A stretch of DNA of 64,000 nucleotides from Amycolatopsis jejuensis (lineage in GTDB: Bacteria > Actinomycetota > Actinomycetes > Mycobacteriales > Pseudonocardiaceae), in contig NZ_JNYZ01000006.1 in assembly GCF_000717335.1 (NCBI RefSeq), positions 310,001-374,000 on the forward strand. The letters run 5' to 3'. The notes under the pieces are model-generated. The model was not told the origin of the DNA. It did not search any database and was given only the letters and a program-made list of their open reading frames with translations. The translations under genes were made by a program, and so were the position numbers. Positions within the stretch are counted from its first letter, which is position 1, and the number at the start of each line of letters is the position of its first letter. Below are positions 50,294 to 58,795 of the stretch, in pieces.

Positions 50294-50728
50294 ATGACCC
50301 AGTCCGGCACCGTCGTCGTCACCGATGCCGGAAGCGGCCGCTACACCCAGCGCGTCACTGCCGGGGAGCACGAATTCCTCGCCGACGAACCGGTCATCGT
50401 GGGCGGGGACGACGCCGGACCCAACCCGTATGACCTCCTGCTCTCCGCGCTGGGCACCTGCACCGCCATGACGCTGCGGATGTACGCCGACCGCAAGGGC
50501 ATCCCGCTCACCCGCACCATCGTCCGCCTGCGGCACGACCGCATCCACGCGCGGGACTGCGAACGCTGCGAAACCGAGGTCGGCCTGATCAGCCGCATCA
50601 CGCGCGAGATCACGCTGGAAGGCATTCTCGACGACGAGCAGCGCGCCCGGCTGCTCGAAATCGCCGACAAATGCCCGGTCCACCGCACGCTGACGCACGA
50701 AATCGCGATCGAAACGCGCGAGGTCTGA
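50294..50728 (+). CDS. OsmC-family peroxide/thiol-stress protein
   Basis: A 144-residue OsmC/Ohr-fold protein. The two redox cysteines are in LLSALGTCTAMTLRMYA and DKCPVHRTL, the usual OsmC pair for reducing organic hydroperoxides. An extra DCERCETEVG (CxxC) insertion sits in the middle, seen in one OsmC subgroup and able to bind metal or form a second disulphide. ATG 50294 follows GGGAGGA. Control by the adjacent TetR protein is inferred. Confidence 0.9.
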   Translation: MTQSGTVVVTDAGSGRYTQRVTAGEHEFLADEPVIVGGDDAGPNPYDLLLSALGTCTAMTLRMYADRKGIPLTRTIVRLRHDRIHARDCERCETEVGLISRITREITLEGILDDEQRARLLEIADKCPVHRTLTHEIAIETREV

Positions 50729-50785
50729 GCCGTGGACCGGCAACGCACGCGGTGATCTCACCGGACGCCTTGGCTCGAGCTCGGG

Positions 50786-51001
50786 TCAGGAGGTCGAGAC
50801 CACCGGCACCCAGGCGCGTTCCAGGGCAGCCGCGCGGGCCCGGCGGCGGAGGCCGGCCAGGCTGTGCTTCGCGGGGACCAGCAGCGCGCTGAACCACGTG
50901 CGCCGGTATTCGTCCAGTGCGTCCGCGACCTGGCGGTAGGCGACGCAGTGCACCAGGCCGGGGGTGCCGAGCCGGTGCTTCCCGACGTGCTTCTCCGCCA
51001 T
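50786..51001 (-). CDS. Small hypothetical protein
   Basis: A 71-residue basic protein with no recognised domain. It begins MAEKHVGKHRLGTPGLVHCVAYRQ; the middle DALDEYRRTWFSALLVPAKHS may be helical. A good GGAGGAA site sits just before ATG 51001, which is the main coding evidence. It lies between the OsmC gene and the divergent coaE gene. I can assign no function. Confidence 0.6.
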   Translation of the reverse strand: MAEKHVGKHRLGTPGLVHCVAYRQVADALDEYRRTWFSALLVPAKHSLAGLRRRARAAALERAWVPVVSTS

Positions 51002-51204
51002 CGTTCCTCCGTGTGGGCGACGCTTCCGCCGCGCACGGTACGCACTCGGTTCGCGAAAACGGCGTAACCACGCGGCGTGTCACCCACATCAGTTCGGCAA
51101 CGCCGGAAAATGTCCTTGCCTTTACGCTCAGCGTGTGCGGGTACCCGTGCGAGTGCACGTGCAGGGGTCTCGGTGTCGCCCGAGCGGGTGACGGGGTCGC
51201 TGGT

Positions 51205-51210
51205 TAGGGT
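51205..51210 (+). promoter_or_regulatory. Probable -10 box of leaderless coaE
   Basis: TAGGGT ends six bases before ATG 51217, and there is no ribosome site, fitting transcription starting at the start codon. Confidence 0.5.
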
Positions 51211-51216
51211 GTGGCC

Positions 51217-52401
51217 ATGTTGCGAGTGGGCCTGACGGGCGGGATCGGCGCGGGGAAGTCGACGGTGGCGAACCGGCTCGCCGAACACGGGGCCGTCGTC
51301 ATCGATTCGGACCGGATCGCGCGCGAGGTCGTCGAGCCGGGCACGCCGGGGCTGGCGGCACTGGAAGCGGCGTTCGGCGCGGAAATCCTTGCCCCGGACG
51401 GGTCCCTCGACCGGCCCGCGCTCGCCGCGCGCGCGTTCGCGGACGACGAGTCCCGCAAGCGGCTCAACGCGATCGTGCATCCGCTGGTCGGGCAGCGCAC
51501 CGCCGAGCTGATGGCCGGGGTGGCGGACGACGCGATCGTGGTGCACGACGTGCCGTTGCTCGTCGAGAACGACCTGGCGCCCGCGTATCACCTGGTGGTG
51601 ATCGTGGACGCGCCGGTGGAGGTCCGCGTACGACGGCTCGTCGAGGTCCGCGGCATGCCCGAGGACGACGCCCGTGCGCGGATCCGGGCGCAGGCCGCGG
51701 AGGAGCAGCGCCGCGCGGTCGCCGACGTCTGGCTCGACAACGGTGGTCCGCAGGACATCGTGCTCGCCGAGGTGGATGCGCTGTGGGCGGACCGGCTGGT
51801 CCCGTTCGAGGCGAACCTGCGGCTGCGCAAACCGCGCCCGCCTGCCTCGCCGGTGATCTCGCCCTACGACACGAGCTGGCCGCTTCAGGCCGAACGCCGG
51901 CTCGCGCGGCTGCGGCAGATCGCCGGGTCGCGGCTGGTCCGCGCGGACCACATCGGGTCCACCGCGGTACCCGGCCTGCCCGCCAAGGATGTACTCGACC
52001 TGCAGCTCACGGTGTCCACTTTGGACGATGCGGATGCACTTGCCGAAACACTCGCCGACGCCGGATTCCCGCGCCGGGAAGGCGAATGGTGGGACGATCC
52101 GCAGGACGGCGGCGGGAAATGGCTCAAGCGGTTCCACCAGAGCGCCGACCCGAAACGGCCGGTGAACCTGCACGTCCGGTCCACCGAAACCCCGGCGTGG
52201 CGGCTCGCCCTGCTGTTCCGCGACTGGATCCGGGCGCATCCGGCGGAACGCGAGCGTTACGCCGAGCTGAAACAAGCGCTGGCGCGCAAGCATTCTGCCG
52301 ATGGCACCGTCGAGGAATATGCCGAAGAGAAGCAGGGCTGGGTCAACGAAGCCTTTGTGCGCGCGGAAAACTGGGCCGAGCAGAGCTCGTGGAAACCCTG
52401 A
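51217..52401 (+). CDS. coaE: Dephospho-CoA kinase fused to GrpB-like domain
   Basis: A 394-residue bifunctional-looking protein. Residues 1-200 are dephospho-CoA kinase (P-loop [33 protein letters not shown]), which makes CoA from dephospho-CoA. Residues ~215-394 are a GrpB/UPF0157 domain ([39 protein letters not shown]), a nucleotidyltransferase-fold module of unknown role. The same fusion is known in mycobacteria and relatives. ATG 51217 is preferred over GTG 51211 because of the -10-like TAGGGT six bases before it. Confidence 0.93.
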   Translation: MLRVGLTGGIGAGKSTVANRLAEHGAVVIDSDRIAREVVEPGTPGLAALEAAFGAEILAPDGSLDRPALAARAFADDESRKRLNAIVHPLVGQRTAELMAGVADDAIVVHDVPLLVENDLAPAYHLVVIVDAPVEVRVRRLVEVRGMPEDDARARIRAQAAEEQRRAVADVWLDNGGPQDIVLAEVDALWADRLVPFEANLRLRKPRPPASPVISPYDTSWPLQAERRLARLRQIAGSRLVRADHIGSTAVPGLPAKDVLDLQLTVSTLDDADALAETLADAGFPRREGEWWDDPQDGGGKWLKRFHQSADPKRPVNLHVRSTETPAWRLALLFRDWIRAHPAERERYAELKQALARKHSADGTVEEYAEEKQGWVNEAFVRAENWAEQSSWKP

Positions 52402-52438
52402 CGCGGTAAATCGGATGCGGGCGCGCGGCCGGACGGGT

Positions 52439-52444
52439 TATCGT
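52439..52444 (+). promoter_or_regulatory. Probable -10 box of the threonyl leader transcript
   Basis: TATCGT ends six bases before the leader-peptide ATG 52451, so the leader mRNA is probably leaderless. A -35 element is not clear. Confidence 0.45.
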
Positions 52445-52450
52445 CAGGCC

Positions 52451-52501
52451 ATGAACTGCGCCCTGTCCACGACGACGCCGGATCCTGTCCCGGCGCGCTG
52501 A
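52451..52501 (+). CDS. Threonine-rich leader peptide of the ThrRS-paralogue attenuator
   Basis: A 16-codon reading frame, MNCALSTTTPDPVPAR, contains three consecutive ACG threonine codons (52469-52477). It lies in front of a threonyl-tRNA-synthetase-like gene and a GC hairpin, the layout of a classical transcription attenuator in which ribosomes stall at Thr codons when charged tRNA-Thr is scarce. The peptide itself probably has no other role. Confidence 0.75.
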   Translation: MNCALSTTTPDPVPAR

Positions 52502-52538
52502 ACGCTGATCTCGAGCCCGGGGCGAGTGCCCCGGGCTC
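52487..52538 (+). promoter_or_regulatory. Attenuator: terminator hairpin with alternative antiterminator
   Basis: The terminator stem is GAGCCCGGGGC (52513-52523) with GCCCCGGGCTC (52528-52538), loop GAGT, followed by TGCTGTGTGG. The segment GTCCCGG (52487-52493) can instead pair with CCGGGGC (52517-52523) using one G-U pair, which would break the terminator when the ribosome stalls on the Thr codons. The gene starts 49 bases downstream. Confidence 0.7.
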
Positions 52539-52586
52539 TGCTGTGTGGTCGCTTGCCTCGCCTCGACGAAACCCGAGGAGACCACC

Positions 52587-53867
52587 ATGCCCGACCACCG
52601 CAAGCTGGGCCGCGAACTCGGCCTGTTCGGCAGCGACCCGCTGATCGGCGCCGGACTGCCGTATCTGCTGCCCGACGGCGCGGCCGTGCGGCACGTGCTG
52701 GAGGAGTACGTCCGCGAGGTCGAACGCCGCGCCGGGTACCGGCACGTGTATTCGCCGGTGCTGGGAAAACGTGAGCTGTACGAGCTTTCCGGCCACTGGG
52801 CGCATTACCGCGACGACATGTTCCCGCCGATGGACGTCGGCGGCGAGCAGGTGGTGCTGCGGCCGAGCCTGTGCCCGCATCACGCGCTGATCTACCGCAG
52901 CCGCGCCCGGAGCCACCGTGAACTGCCACTGCGGCTGGCCGAGCTGGGCGGGATGTACCGGGCCGAGCTGTCCGGGGTGCTCGGCGGCCTCGGCCGCGTC
53001 CGGGCGATCCAGCTCAACGACGCGCACATCTTCTGTACCCCGGACCAACTCGGCGCCGAAGTGCGTGCTGCGCTCGAGCTGATCCGCCGCGGGTACGCCG
53101 ATCTCGGCCTGAAAGCCGCGCGCTACCGGCTATCCCTGCCGGATGACCGTGGCAAATACGCTGGCGCGGCAGACGAATGGGACCGTGCGGCCGAGGTGCT
53201 CGCCGACGCGCTCGACGGCGTCGAGTACGAGCGCGGCCCCGGCGAGGCGGCGTTCTACGGGCCCAAGATCGACGTGCAGATCGCGGACAGCGCCGGACGC
53301 GAGTCGACCCTGTCCACCGTCCAGATCGATCACTATCAGCCGGAGCAGTTCGGCTTGGAGTACATCGGCGCGGACGGTCGCGCGCACCGGCCGGTCCTGG
53401 TGCACCGCAGCCTCCTCGGCAGCCTGGAACGCGTGCTGGCCCAGCTGGTCGAGGAATACGGCGGCGCTTTCCCGCCTTGGCTTGCCCCGGTGCAGGTAGT
53501 GGTTCTACCGGTCGGCGATGCGGATTTCCCGGCCGCCGCAGCCGTCGTCGAGCAGTGTCTGGATGCAGGGTTACGCGCCGAGATCGTCCCGGCAGAAAAG
53601 GGGAGTCTGGGTGCGCGAATCCGGGATCACCGGTTGGTGCCGTATCAAGCCGTGGTCGGCGCCCGCGAAGCCGACGCAGGCCTGGTCGCACCTCGGCTCC
53701 GTGACGGGACCAAGCTCGATCCGTTGCCCGTGAAGGAGTTCATCGCGAAAGTAGCTAGGAGCCGAGCAACCCACGTTCGAAAGCCACCGCCACCGCGGCA
53801 GCCCGGTCCTTCACGCCGAGTTTCGCGTACGCGTGCAGCAGATGCGTCTTCACCGTGGCCTCGCTGA
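52587..53867 (+). CDS. Threonyl-tRNA synthetase-like paralogue lacking N-terminal and editing domains
   Basis: A 426-residue class II synthetase holding only the catalytic core and anticodon-binding domain; the TGS and editing domains of full ThrRS (~640-690 residues) are absent. Motif 2 is MYRAELSG..GGLGRVR, motif 3 VHRSLLGSLERVLAQL. Of the three zinc ligands of E. coli ThrRS, Cys (RPSLCPHH) and the last His (LVHRS) are kept, but the His of LHGLMRVR is Gly (LGGLGRVR). It may serve as a backup enzyme under Thr or zinc stress or as a resistant copy. ATG 52587 follows CGAGGAGA. The last ~37 residues run into the convergent gene and look non-native. Confidence 0.87.
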   Translation: MPDHRKLGRELGLFGSDPLIGAGLPYLLPDGAAVRHVLEEYVREVERRAGYRHVYSPVLGKRELYELSGHWAHYRDDMFPPMDVGGEQVVLRPSLCPHHALIYRSRARSHRELPLRLAELGGMYRAELSGVLGGLGRVRAIQLNDAHIFCTPDQLGAEVRAALELIRRGYADLGLKAARYRLSLPDDRGKYAGAADEWDRAAEVLADALDGVEYERGPGEAAFYGPKIDVQIADSAGRESTLSTVQIDHYQPEQFGLEYIGADGRAHRPVLVHRSLLGSLERVLAQLVEEYGGAFPPWLAPVQVVVLPVGDADFPAAAAVVEQCLDAGLRAEIVPAEKGSLGARIRDHRLVPYQAVVGAREADAGLVAPRLRDGTKLDPLPVKEFIAKVARSRATHVRKPPPPRQPGPSRRVSRTRAADASSPWPR

Positions 53868-54381
53868 TGAACAGCTTCTTCGCCGCTTCCTTGTTCGTGG
53901 ACCCCCGCGCGACGAGGTTCAGCACCTCGATTTCGCGCTGCGACAACGGTTCCTGCGCGGGCGCGCGCATCTGGCCCATGATCCGGCTCGCAACGGCGGG
54001 GGAGAGCACCGCTTCACCGCGCGCGGCGGCCCGGACGGCGCGGAACAGCTCCTCCCGCGGCGAGTCCTTCAGCAGGTACCCGGTCGCCCCGGCCTCGATG
54101 GCGGGGAGGACGTCCGAATCCGTGTCGTACGTGGTCAGCACGAGCACGCGGGCCGGGTTGCCGAGGCGGGCGAGCTCGGTGATCGCGGCGACCCCGTCGG
54201 TGCCGGGCATCCGCAGGTCCATCAGCACGACGTCCGGCTTGAGTGCCTCGGCGAGCGTGACAGCCTCGGCGCCGTGCGCAGCCTCGCCCAGCACCTCGAA
54301 GCCGTTCTCGCCGGTGAAGATGCCGCGCAGGCCGTCTCGGACGATCGGGTGGTCGTCGGCGATGAGCAGGGTGATGGTCAT
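53755..54381 (-). CDS. NarL/LuxR-family response regulator
   Basis: A 208-residue regulator. Receiver domain about 1-120 with LIADDHPIVRDGL, phospho-Asp in VVLMDLRMPGTDG and Lys in YLLKDSP. LuxR-type helix-turn-helix about 145-205 (LSQREIEVLNLVARGSTNKEAAKKLFISEATVKTHL in two parts). ATG 54381 overlaps the kinase stop (ATGA). It is the output of the adjacent histidine kinase and probably controls the operon it belongs to. Its 3' end overlaps the 3' end of the ThrRS-like gene by 113 bases. Confidence 0.94.
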   Translation of the reverse strand: MTITLLIADDHPIVRDGLRGIFTGENGFEVLGEAAHGAEAVTLAEALKPDVVLMDLRMPGTDGVAAITELARLGNPARVLVLTTYDTDSDVLPAIEAGATGYLLKDSPREELFRAVRAAARGEAVLSPAVASRIMGQMRAPAQEPLSQREIEVLNLVARGSTNKEAAKKLFISEATVKTHLLHAYAKLGVKDRAAAVAVAFERGLLGS

Positions 54382-55709
54382 CGGGTCCCCTCGTTTCGGT
54401 CCGGCGCGGCCACCGGGACGGCCGGAAGGCGGACCGAGATCGCCGTGCCGCCACCGGGTTCCGTCTCCACGTGCAGTGTGCCCGCCAGCCGCTCCGCGCG
54501 CCGCCGCATGCCGGGCAGGCCGAAGCCGCCCTCCGGGTTCGACCCGGTGGGCGGGCCCGCCGGGTCGAACCCGGCGCCGTCGTCGCGCGCGTCCAGGGTC
54601 ACCTCGTCGCCCATGTACGACAGGGTGATCCCCACCCGGTTCGCCTGCGCGTGTTTGGCCACATTGGACAGTGCTTCCTGGGTGATCCGCAGCAGGGTGG
54701 CCTCCAGCTCCGGATGCAGCGGGACGGCGGCGCCGGTCACCGAGAAGGTCGCCGATACACCGGTGCGCGCGCTCCAGAGCCGCGTCACCTCGGCGAGCGC
54801 CTCGGGCAGGGTCGCGGAGTCGAGCGGTGCCGGGTGCAGCGCGTCCACCGAACGCCGGGCGGCGGTGAGGTTTTCGCGGGCGAGCAGGGTGGCCGCGGCG
54901 ACGTGCCGCTCCCATTCCGCCGGGTTTTCGCGGACCTGTGCGGCGGCTTCGAGCTGGGTGATGATCCCGGTGAACCCCTGCGCGAGCGTGTCGTGGATTT
55001 CCTGGCTCAGCCGCTGCCGCTCGTCGAGCACCCCGGCCTCGCGGGCCTGGGTCAGCAGCTGCCGGTGCAGCCCGCGGTTCTCCGCCTCGGCGGCGGCCAG
55101 CTGGTCGATCATCCGGCGGCGTTCCTCGTTCTGCCTGCCCACCGCGGCGAAGAGCGCGCCTCCGCCGCCGATCGCCGCGGTCTGCACGATCACCAGCGTC
55201 ACCCAGATCCCGGGCGCCACCGACAACGCGTGGATCGGCCCGCCGCTGGTCATGGTGTTGATCAGGAGTGACGTGATGGCGATGCCGAGGAGCGCAACCG
55301 GCATCGGCCGCATCCGCATGGCCGCGAAGAAGCCGTAGACCATGAAGATCACGAAGTACGTTTCGCGATATTCGAGGATTGCGCCGAACGTGACCACCCC
55401 GGCGAACACCGCGGCCGCGGTCACCGGATGGTCGCGCAGCCGCGGGCGGACCACCAGCGTCGTGAGCACCAGCCACCCCGCGGCACCGGCGGCGATCAGC
55501 AAGGTGGTGCCCCGGTACGCGTCCGTCTGGTCCCCGCGCAGGGCGCTGAGCAGCATCGACACGAGAAGCAGCGCGAACGCGAGCAGGGTTTCGAGGCGGG
55601 TGAACCAGCGGTGCCAGCGCACCGGTGGGTCCGCGGGCCGCGGCGCGGCCGGGGGCACGAGGGAGCCGCGCCAGTCGAGCTTCACGTTCCGCAGCTCGTC
55701 GAGCCTCAT
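54378..55709 (-). CDS. Sensor histidine kinase (HisKA_3 / NarL-type)
   Basis: A 443-residue kinase. About five to six membrane helices lie between residues 40 and 195, followed by a coiled-coil linker. Phospho-acceptor helix DERQRLSQEIHDTLAQGFTGI carries the His of the EIHDTLAQ box; the ATPase domain has N-box ITQEALSNVAKHA and G-boxes DDGAGFDP and GGFGLPGMRRRAE. It resembles DesK/LiaS-type intramembrane-sensing kinases that respond to envelope stress. Its start overlaps the glycosyltransferase stop upstream and its stop overlaps the regulator start. Confidence 0.92.
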   Translation of the reverse strand: MRLDELRNVKLDWRGSLVPPAAPRPADPPVRWHRWFTRLETLLAFALLLVSMLLSALRGDQTDAYRGTTLLIAAGAAGWLVLTTLVVRPRLRDHPVTAAAVFAGVVTFGAILEYRETYFVIFMVYGFFAAMRMRPMPVALLGIAITSLLINTMTSGGPIHALSVAPGIWVTLVIVQTAAIGGGGALFAAVGRQNEERRRMIDQLAAAEAENRGLHRQLLTQAREAGVLDERQRLSQEIHDTLAQGFTGIITQLEAAAQVRENPAEWERHVAAATLLARENLTAARRSVDALHPAPLDSATLPEALAEVTRLWSARTGVSATFSVTGAAVPLHPELEATLLRITQEALSNVAKHAQANRVGITLSYMGDEVTLDARDDGAGFDPAGPPTGSNPEGGFGLPGMRRRAERLAGTLHVETEPGGGTAISVRLPAVPVAAPDRNEGTR

Positions 55710-57220
55710 GCCTTCAGGTCTTTCAGCTGCGGCCAGATCTCCGCCCAGCTGCCGATCCGCCCGCTGAGCAGCCAGATCGGCAGGTGCCGGCTGGAATTCG
55801 GGACGCCCAGCCGGTTGTCGACCTCGCCGGCGATCCGCGCGGACCGGAAGTGCGGCAGCAGCTTCGCCGGGTCGCGGCCGATGAACAGCACGGTGTCCGC
55901 GTCGTCGGCAGGGCGGCCGAAGTACCAGAACCCGCGGCTCGCGCTGTACGCCTCGGGCAGGCCCTCGTCCGGCCCGTACCGGCCGAGCGCCCCGGCCTGC
56001 CAATAGCCGCCGGTGACCAGCGCGGTGCGGTTCCGCTGGTCCGGCGGAAGCGTGCGGTACTGCGCGGCGACCGACGCGGCCAGATCGGGCCAGCCGACCT
56101 CTTCCATCGCGTACGCCGGGCGTGGTGCGTTCGGATGCTCCACCAGCCACTGCACCGGCCAAACGGGGAGCGCGTACGGGAGGCTGTATACCGCGGAGAG
56201 GACGAAGACGGGCCACGTCGGCACCCAGCGCCACCACCACGCGGGCCGCCGGTCCTGCAGATGTACTGCGGCAGCAGCCCACAACACGCTGAAAGTGCCT
56301 GCCGCGTAATAGAACCGGCCGTTCGCGACGAGGAATACAGCGAACACACCGAGCGCCGACCAGCCGAGAAAGCGGTACGGCCGCAACCGTTCGCTGCCGA
56401 CCAGCACGACCAGCCCGTACAGCACCCCCAGCGCACCGATCACGAGCCCGGCACCGGCGAGCAGCGCCGGTACGAAGATCCCGCGGCCACCCGCTTCGTC
56501 GACTTCACGGGACACCGCGTCGCCCATCCCCAGCTGCGGCCAGCCGTTCAGGGACTGCCACACCAGCGTCGGCACACAGGCGAGCACTGCGATTCCCGCG
56601 CCCGCCCACAGTTTCGGGCGGCGCAGCAGGTCACGCGGGCCGAACAGGAGCGCGGTGACCGCGGTGACGGCCCAGAACGCGCCGATCAGGAACTTGACGT
56701 TCAGCGCAACGGCCGTGACCACGCCGAGCCAGAGCAGCAGGTTGTCGTCGCGGGTCCGGATCCAGCGGACCAGCAGCCACAGCACGATCGCCCACAGCAG
56801 TGGGTCCACAGTGGACGTTGCGAGGTAGTGCCCGCTGCCGACGAACTGGCCGCAGATCGCAAACGCCGCCGCGGCCCGGGTCTGCGCCTTGCGGTCGCCG
56901 CCCATTTCGCGGGTCAGCAGGCCGGTGAACACCACGCCCGCCGCGGTCGCCAGGATCGCCGGGATGCGGAACACGACGAGCGACCCCGGTGCGATCGCGT
57001 TCGCCAGCCAGGCGAGCCACGGGAGTACGGGTGGCTGGTCCGCGTAACCCCAGGTCAGATGCTTGCCCGCGGCGAGGAAGTACAGCTCGTCGCCGAAGTA
57101 GCCGTAGCGGCCGGCGGTGGCGAGCAGTACCGCGGCGGTCCCGGCCGCGAGCAAGGCGACCGGGCGCCTCGCGAACTCGGTGCGTACCCGCTCCGGTGCG
57201 GCCGTCGTCACGGCATCCAT
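55706..57220 (-). CDS. Membrane glycosyltransferase, family 39 / ArnT-like (copy A)
   Basis: A 504-residue polytopic GT39/ArnT-type enzyme of the GT-C fold. The catalytic acidic pair lies in the first periplasmic loop (GRYGYFGDELYFLAAGKHLTW), with QPPVLPWLAWL after it and GHYLATSTVDPLLW later. It should use a polyprenyl-phosphate sugar to modify an envelope component. ATG 57220 has AGGGAGCAGG upstream. It is a paralogue of the gene at 57303-58793, with the same motif order, and its stop overlaps the kinase start (ATGA). Confidence 0.9.
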   Translation of the reverse strand: MDAVTTAAPERVRTEFARRPVALLAAGTAAVLLATAGRYGYFGDELYFLAAGKHLTWGYADQPPVLPWLAWLANAIAPGSLVVFRIPAILATAAGVVFTGLLTREMGGDRKAQTRAAAAFAICGQFVGSGHYLATSTVDPLLWAIVLWLLVRWIRTRDDNLLLWLGVVTAVALNVKFLIGAFWAVTAVTALLFGPRDLLRRPKLWAGAGIAVLACVPTLVWQSLNGWPQLGMGDAVSREVDEAGGRGIFVPALLAGAGLVIGALGVLYGLVVLVGSERLRPYRFLGWSALGVFAVFLVANGRFYYAAGTFSVLWAAAAVHLQDRRPAWWWRWVPTWPVFVLSAVYSLPYALPVWPVQWLVEHPNAPRPAYAMEEVGWPDLAASVAAQYRTLPPDQRNRTALVTGGYWQAGALGRYGPDEGLPEAYSASRGFWYFGRPADDADTVLFIGRDPAKLLPHFRSARIAGEVDNRLGVPNSSRHLPIWLLSGRIGSWAEIWPQLKDLKA

Positions 57221-57302
57221 CCTGCTCCCTGTCGGCGGTCGGGGGCTGGCCAGCCCGCACCCTACGGGCGGGGTCCGGCGCCACCGCACTGCGGGTGGTC
57301 CC

Positions 57303-58793
57303 TCAGCCCGCGGTGTTCACCAGCACCGGCCAGAGGTGCTGCCACGACTGCATTCTCCCGCTCGCCAGCCACATCGGCGTGCCGTCGAGGACGCTGGGCT
57401 TCGCGTGGCCGGTGCGCACCGTCCCGGCCGGGCGGAGATCGGCGAAGTGCCCGAGCAGGAGCCGCGGATCGGCGCCGACGAAGAGGACGTCCCGTGCCGA
57501 ATCGGGCGGCACGACCAGGGTCGCGTACCCGCGGTTGGGGCTCGCCGGTTCGGGCAGCCCCAGCGCGGGGCCGTAGCGGTCGAGTGCACTCGCCGTCCAG
57601 TAGGTACCGCCCAGGATCGCGGTGCGGGCCGGGTCGGGGACCTGGTGATACGCATCGGCGACCGACTTCGAAGCCTCCGGCCAGCCGATCTCCGCGTACG
57701 AGAAGAACGGCGTGGGCAGCGACGGATTTTTCGCGAGCCACGACTGCGGCCACACCGGCAGTGCGGCAGGCAGCATGAGCAGCGCCGAGATCAGGTAGAC
57801 CGGCCAGGTCGGGAGCCAGCGCCACCAGCGTGCCGCCGGACGGCTCTCCAGCGCCACCGCCGCGGCCGCCCAGCACGGCGCGAACATCCCGGCGAGGTAG
57901 TAGGAACGGCCGTTCACCACGACGAACACGACGGCTAGACCGAGCGTGACCCAGGCCAGGAAACGGTAGTCGGGGCGCCGCAGCAGCTGCCACAAACCGT
58001 AGCCGAGCAGCACGATCCCGATCGGGACCCCGGCGATCAGCACCACCTCGGGCAGCCAGAGCAGCCGTCCGGACGCGCCGATTTCACGTGAGATCGCCGC
58101 CCCCATGCCCAGCTGCGGCCAGCCGTGCGTGGCTTGCCAGATCAGCGTGGGTACGCAGGCCAGCGCCGCGATGGCGGCCCCGGCCCACAGCATCGGACGA
58201 CGCAGCAGGTCACGCGGTCCGCAGATCAGCAGGGCCACCACCGCGACCAGCCAGAAGCCGCCGATCAGGAACTTCACGTACAACGTCACCGCGGTGATCA
58301 CGCCCGCCCACAGCAGCAGGCTGTCGCGGCGGGTGCGGATCCAGCGGACCAGGAGCCAGATGAGCACGGTCCAGAGGAACGGGTCGAGCGTCGAGGTCGC
58401 GAGGTAGTGGCCGCCCGCGAGGAACTGGGTGCAGGTGGCGAACGTCGCGGCGGTGACGACCTGGGCCCGCCGCCGTCCGCCGAGCTCACGGGCGATGAGC
58501 GCGGCGACCACGACGCCCGCGACCATGGCCAGCATCGCCGGAAGCCGCAGCACGAACGGCGAACCCGGCGCGAGTGCGTCCATGGCACGGGCGAGGAGCG
58601 GAAGCAGCGGCGGCTGATCCACGTAACCCCAGGAAAGATGCCGTCCGGCGGCAAGGAAGTAGAGCTCGTCGCCGAAGTAGCCGTAGCGATTCGCGGTGAG
58701 TACCAACGGGATCGCCAGCAGACCGGCGACGGCCAGCACCGGAGTGCGGGCGAACGCGTGGGTTTCGACAGGTTTTTCGTACGTCGCGATCAT
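57303..58793 (-). CDS. Membrane glycosyltransferase, family 39 / ArnT-like (copy B)
   Basis: A 496-residue paralogue of copy A. NRYGYFGDELYFLAAGRHLSW and QPPLLPLLARAM match it closely, as do GHYLATSTLDPFLW, VKFLIGGFWLVA and GWPQLGMGAAISREI. Around ten to eleven membrane helices are followed by a C-terminal soluble domain. ATG 58793 follows GGGAG by five bases; an alternative GTG 58799 overlaps the permease stop. It sits after the ABC permease with almost no gap. Sugar donor and acceptor are unknown. Confidence 0.9.
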   Translation of the reverse strand: MIATYEKPVETHAFARTPVLAVAGLLAIPLVLTANRYGYFGDELYFLAAGRHLSWGYVDQPPLLPLLARAMDALAPGSPFVLRLPAMLAMVAGVVVAALIARELGGRRRAQVVTAATFATCTQFLAGGHYLATSTLDPFLWTVLIWLLVRWIRTRRDSLLLWAGVITAVTLYVKFLIGGFWLVAVVALLICGPRDLLRRPMLWAGAAIAALACVPTLIWQATHGWPQLGMGAAISREIGASGRLLWLPEVVLIAGVPIGIVLLGYGLWQLLRRPDYRFLAWVTLGLAVVFVVVNGRSYYLAGMFAPCWAAAAVALESRPAARWWRWLPTWPVYLISALLMLPAALPVWPQSWLAKNPSLPTPFFSYAEIGWPEASKSVADAYHQVPDPARTAILGGTYWTASALDRYGPALGLPEPASPNRGYATLVVPPDSARDVLFVGADPRLLLGHFADLRPAGTVRTGHAKPSVLDGTPMWLASGRMQSWQHLWPVLVNTAG

Positions 58794-58795
58794 GG

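Noticed and set aside
52402..52586. T-box riboswitch upstream of the ThrRS-like gene
   Set aside because: No T-box sequence (AGGGTGGnACCGCG-like) or specifier stem is visible. The Thr-codon peptide and hairpin explain the region better.
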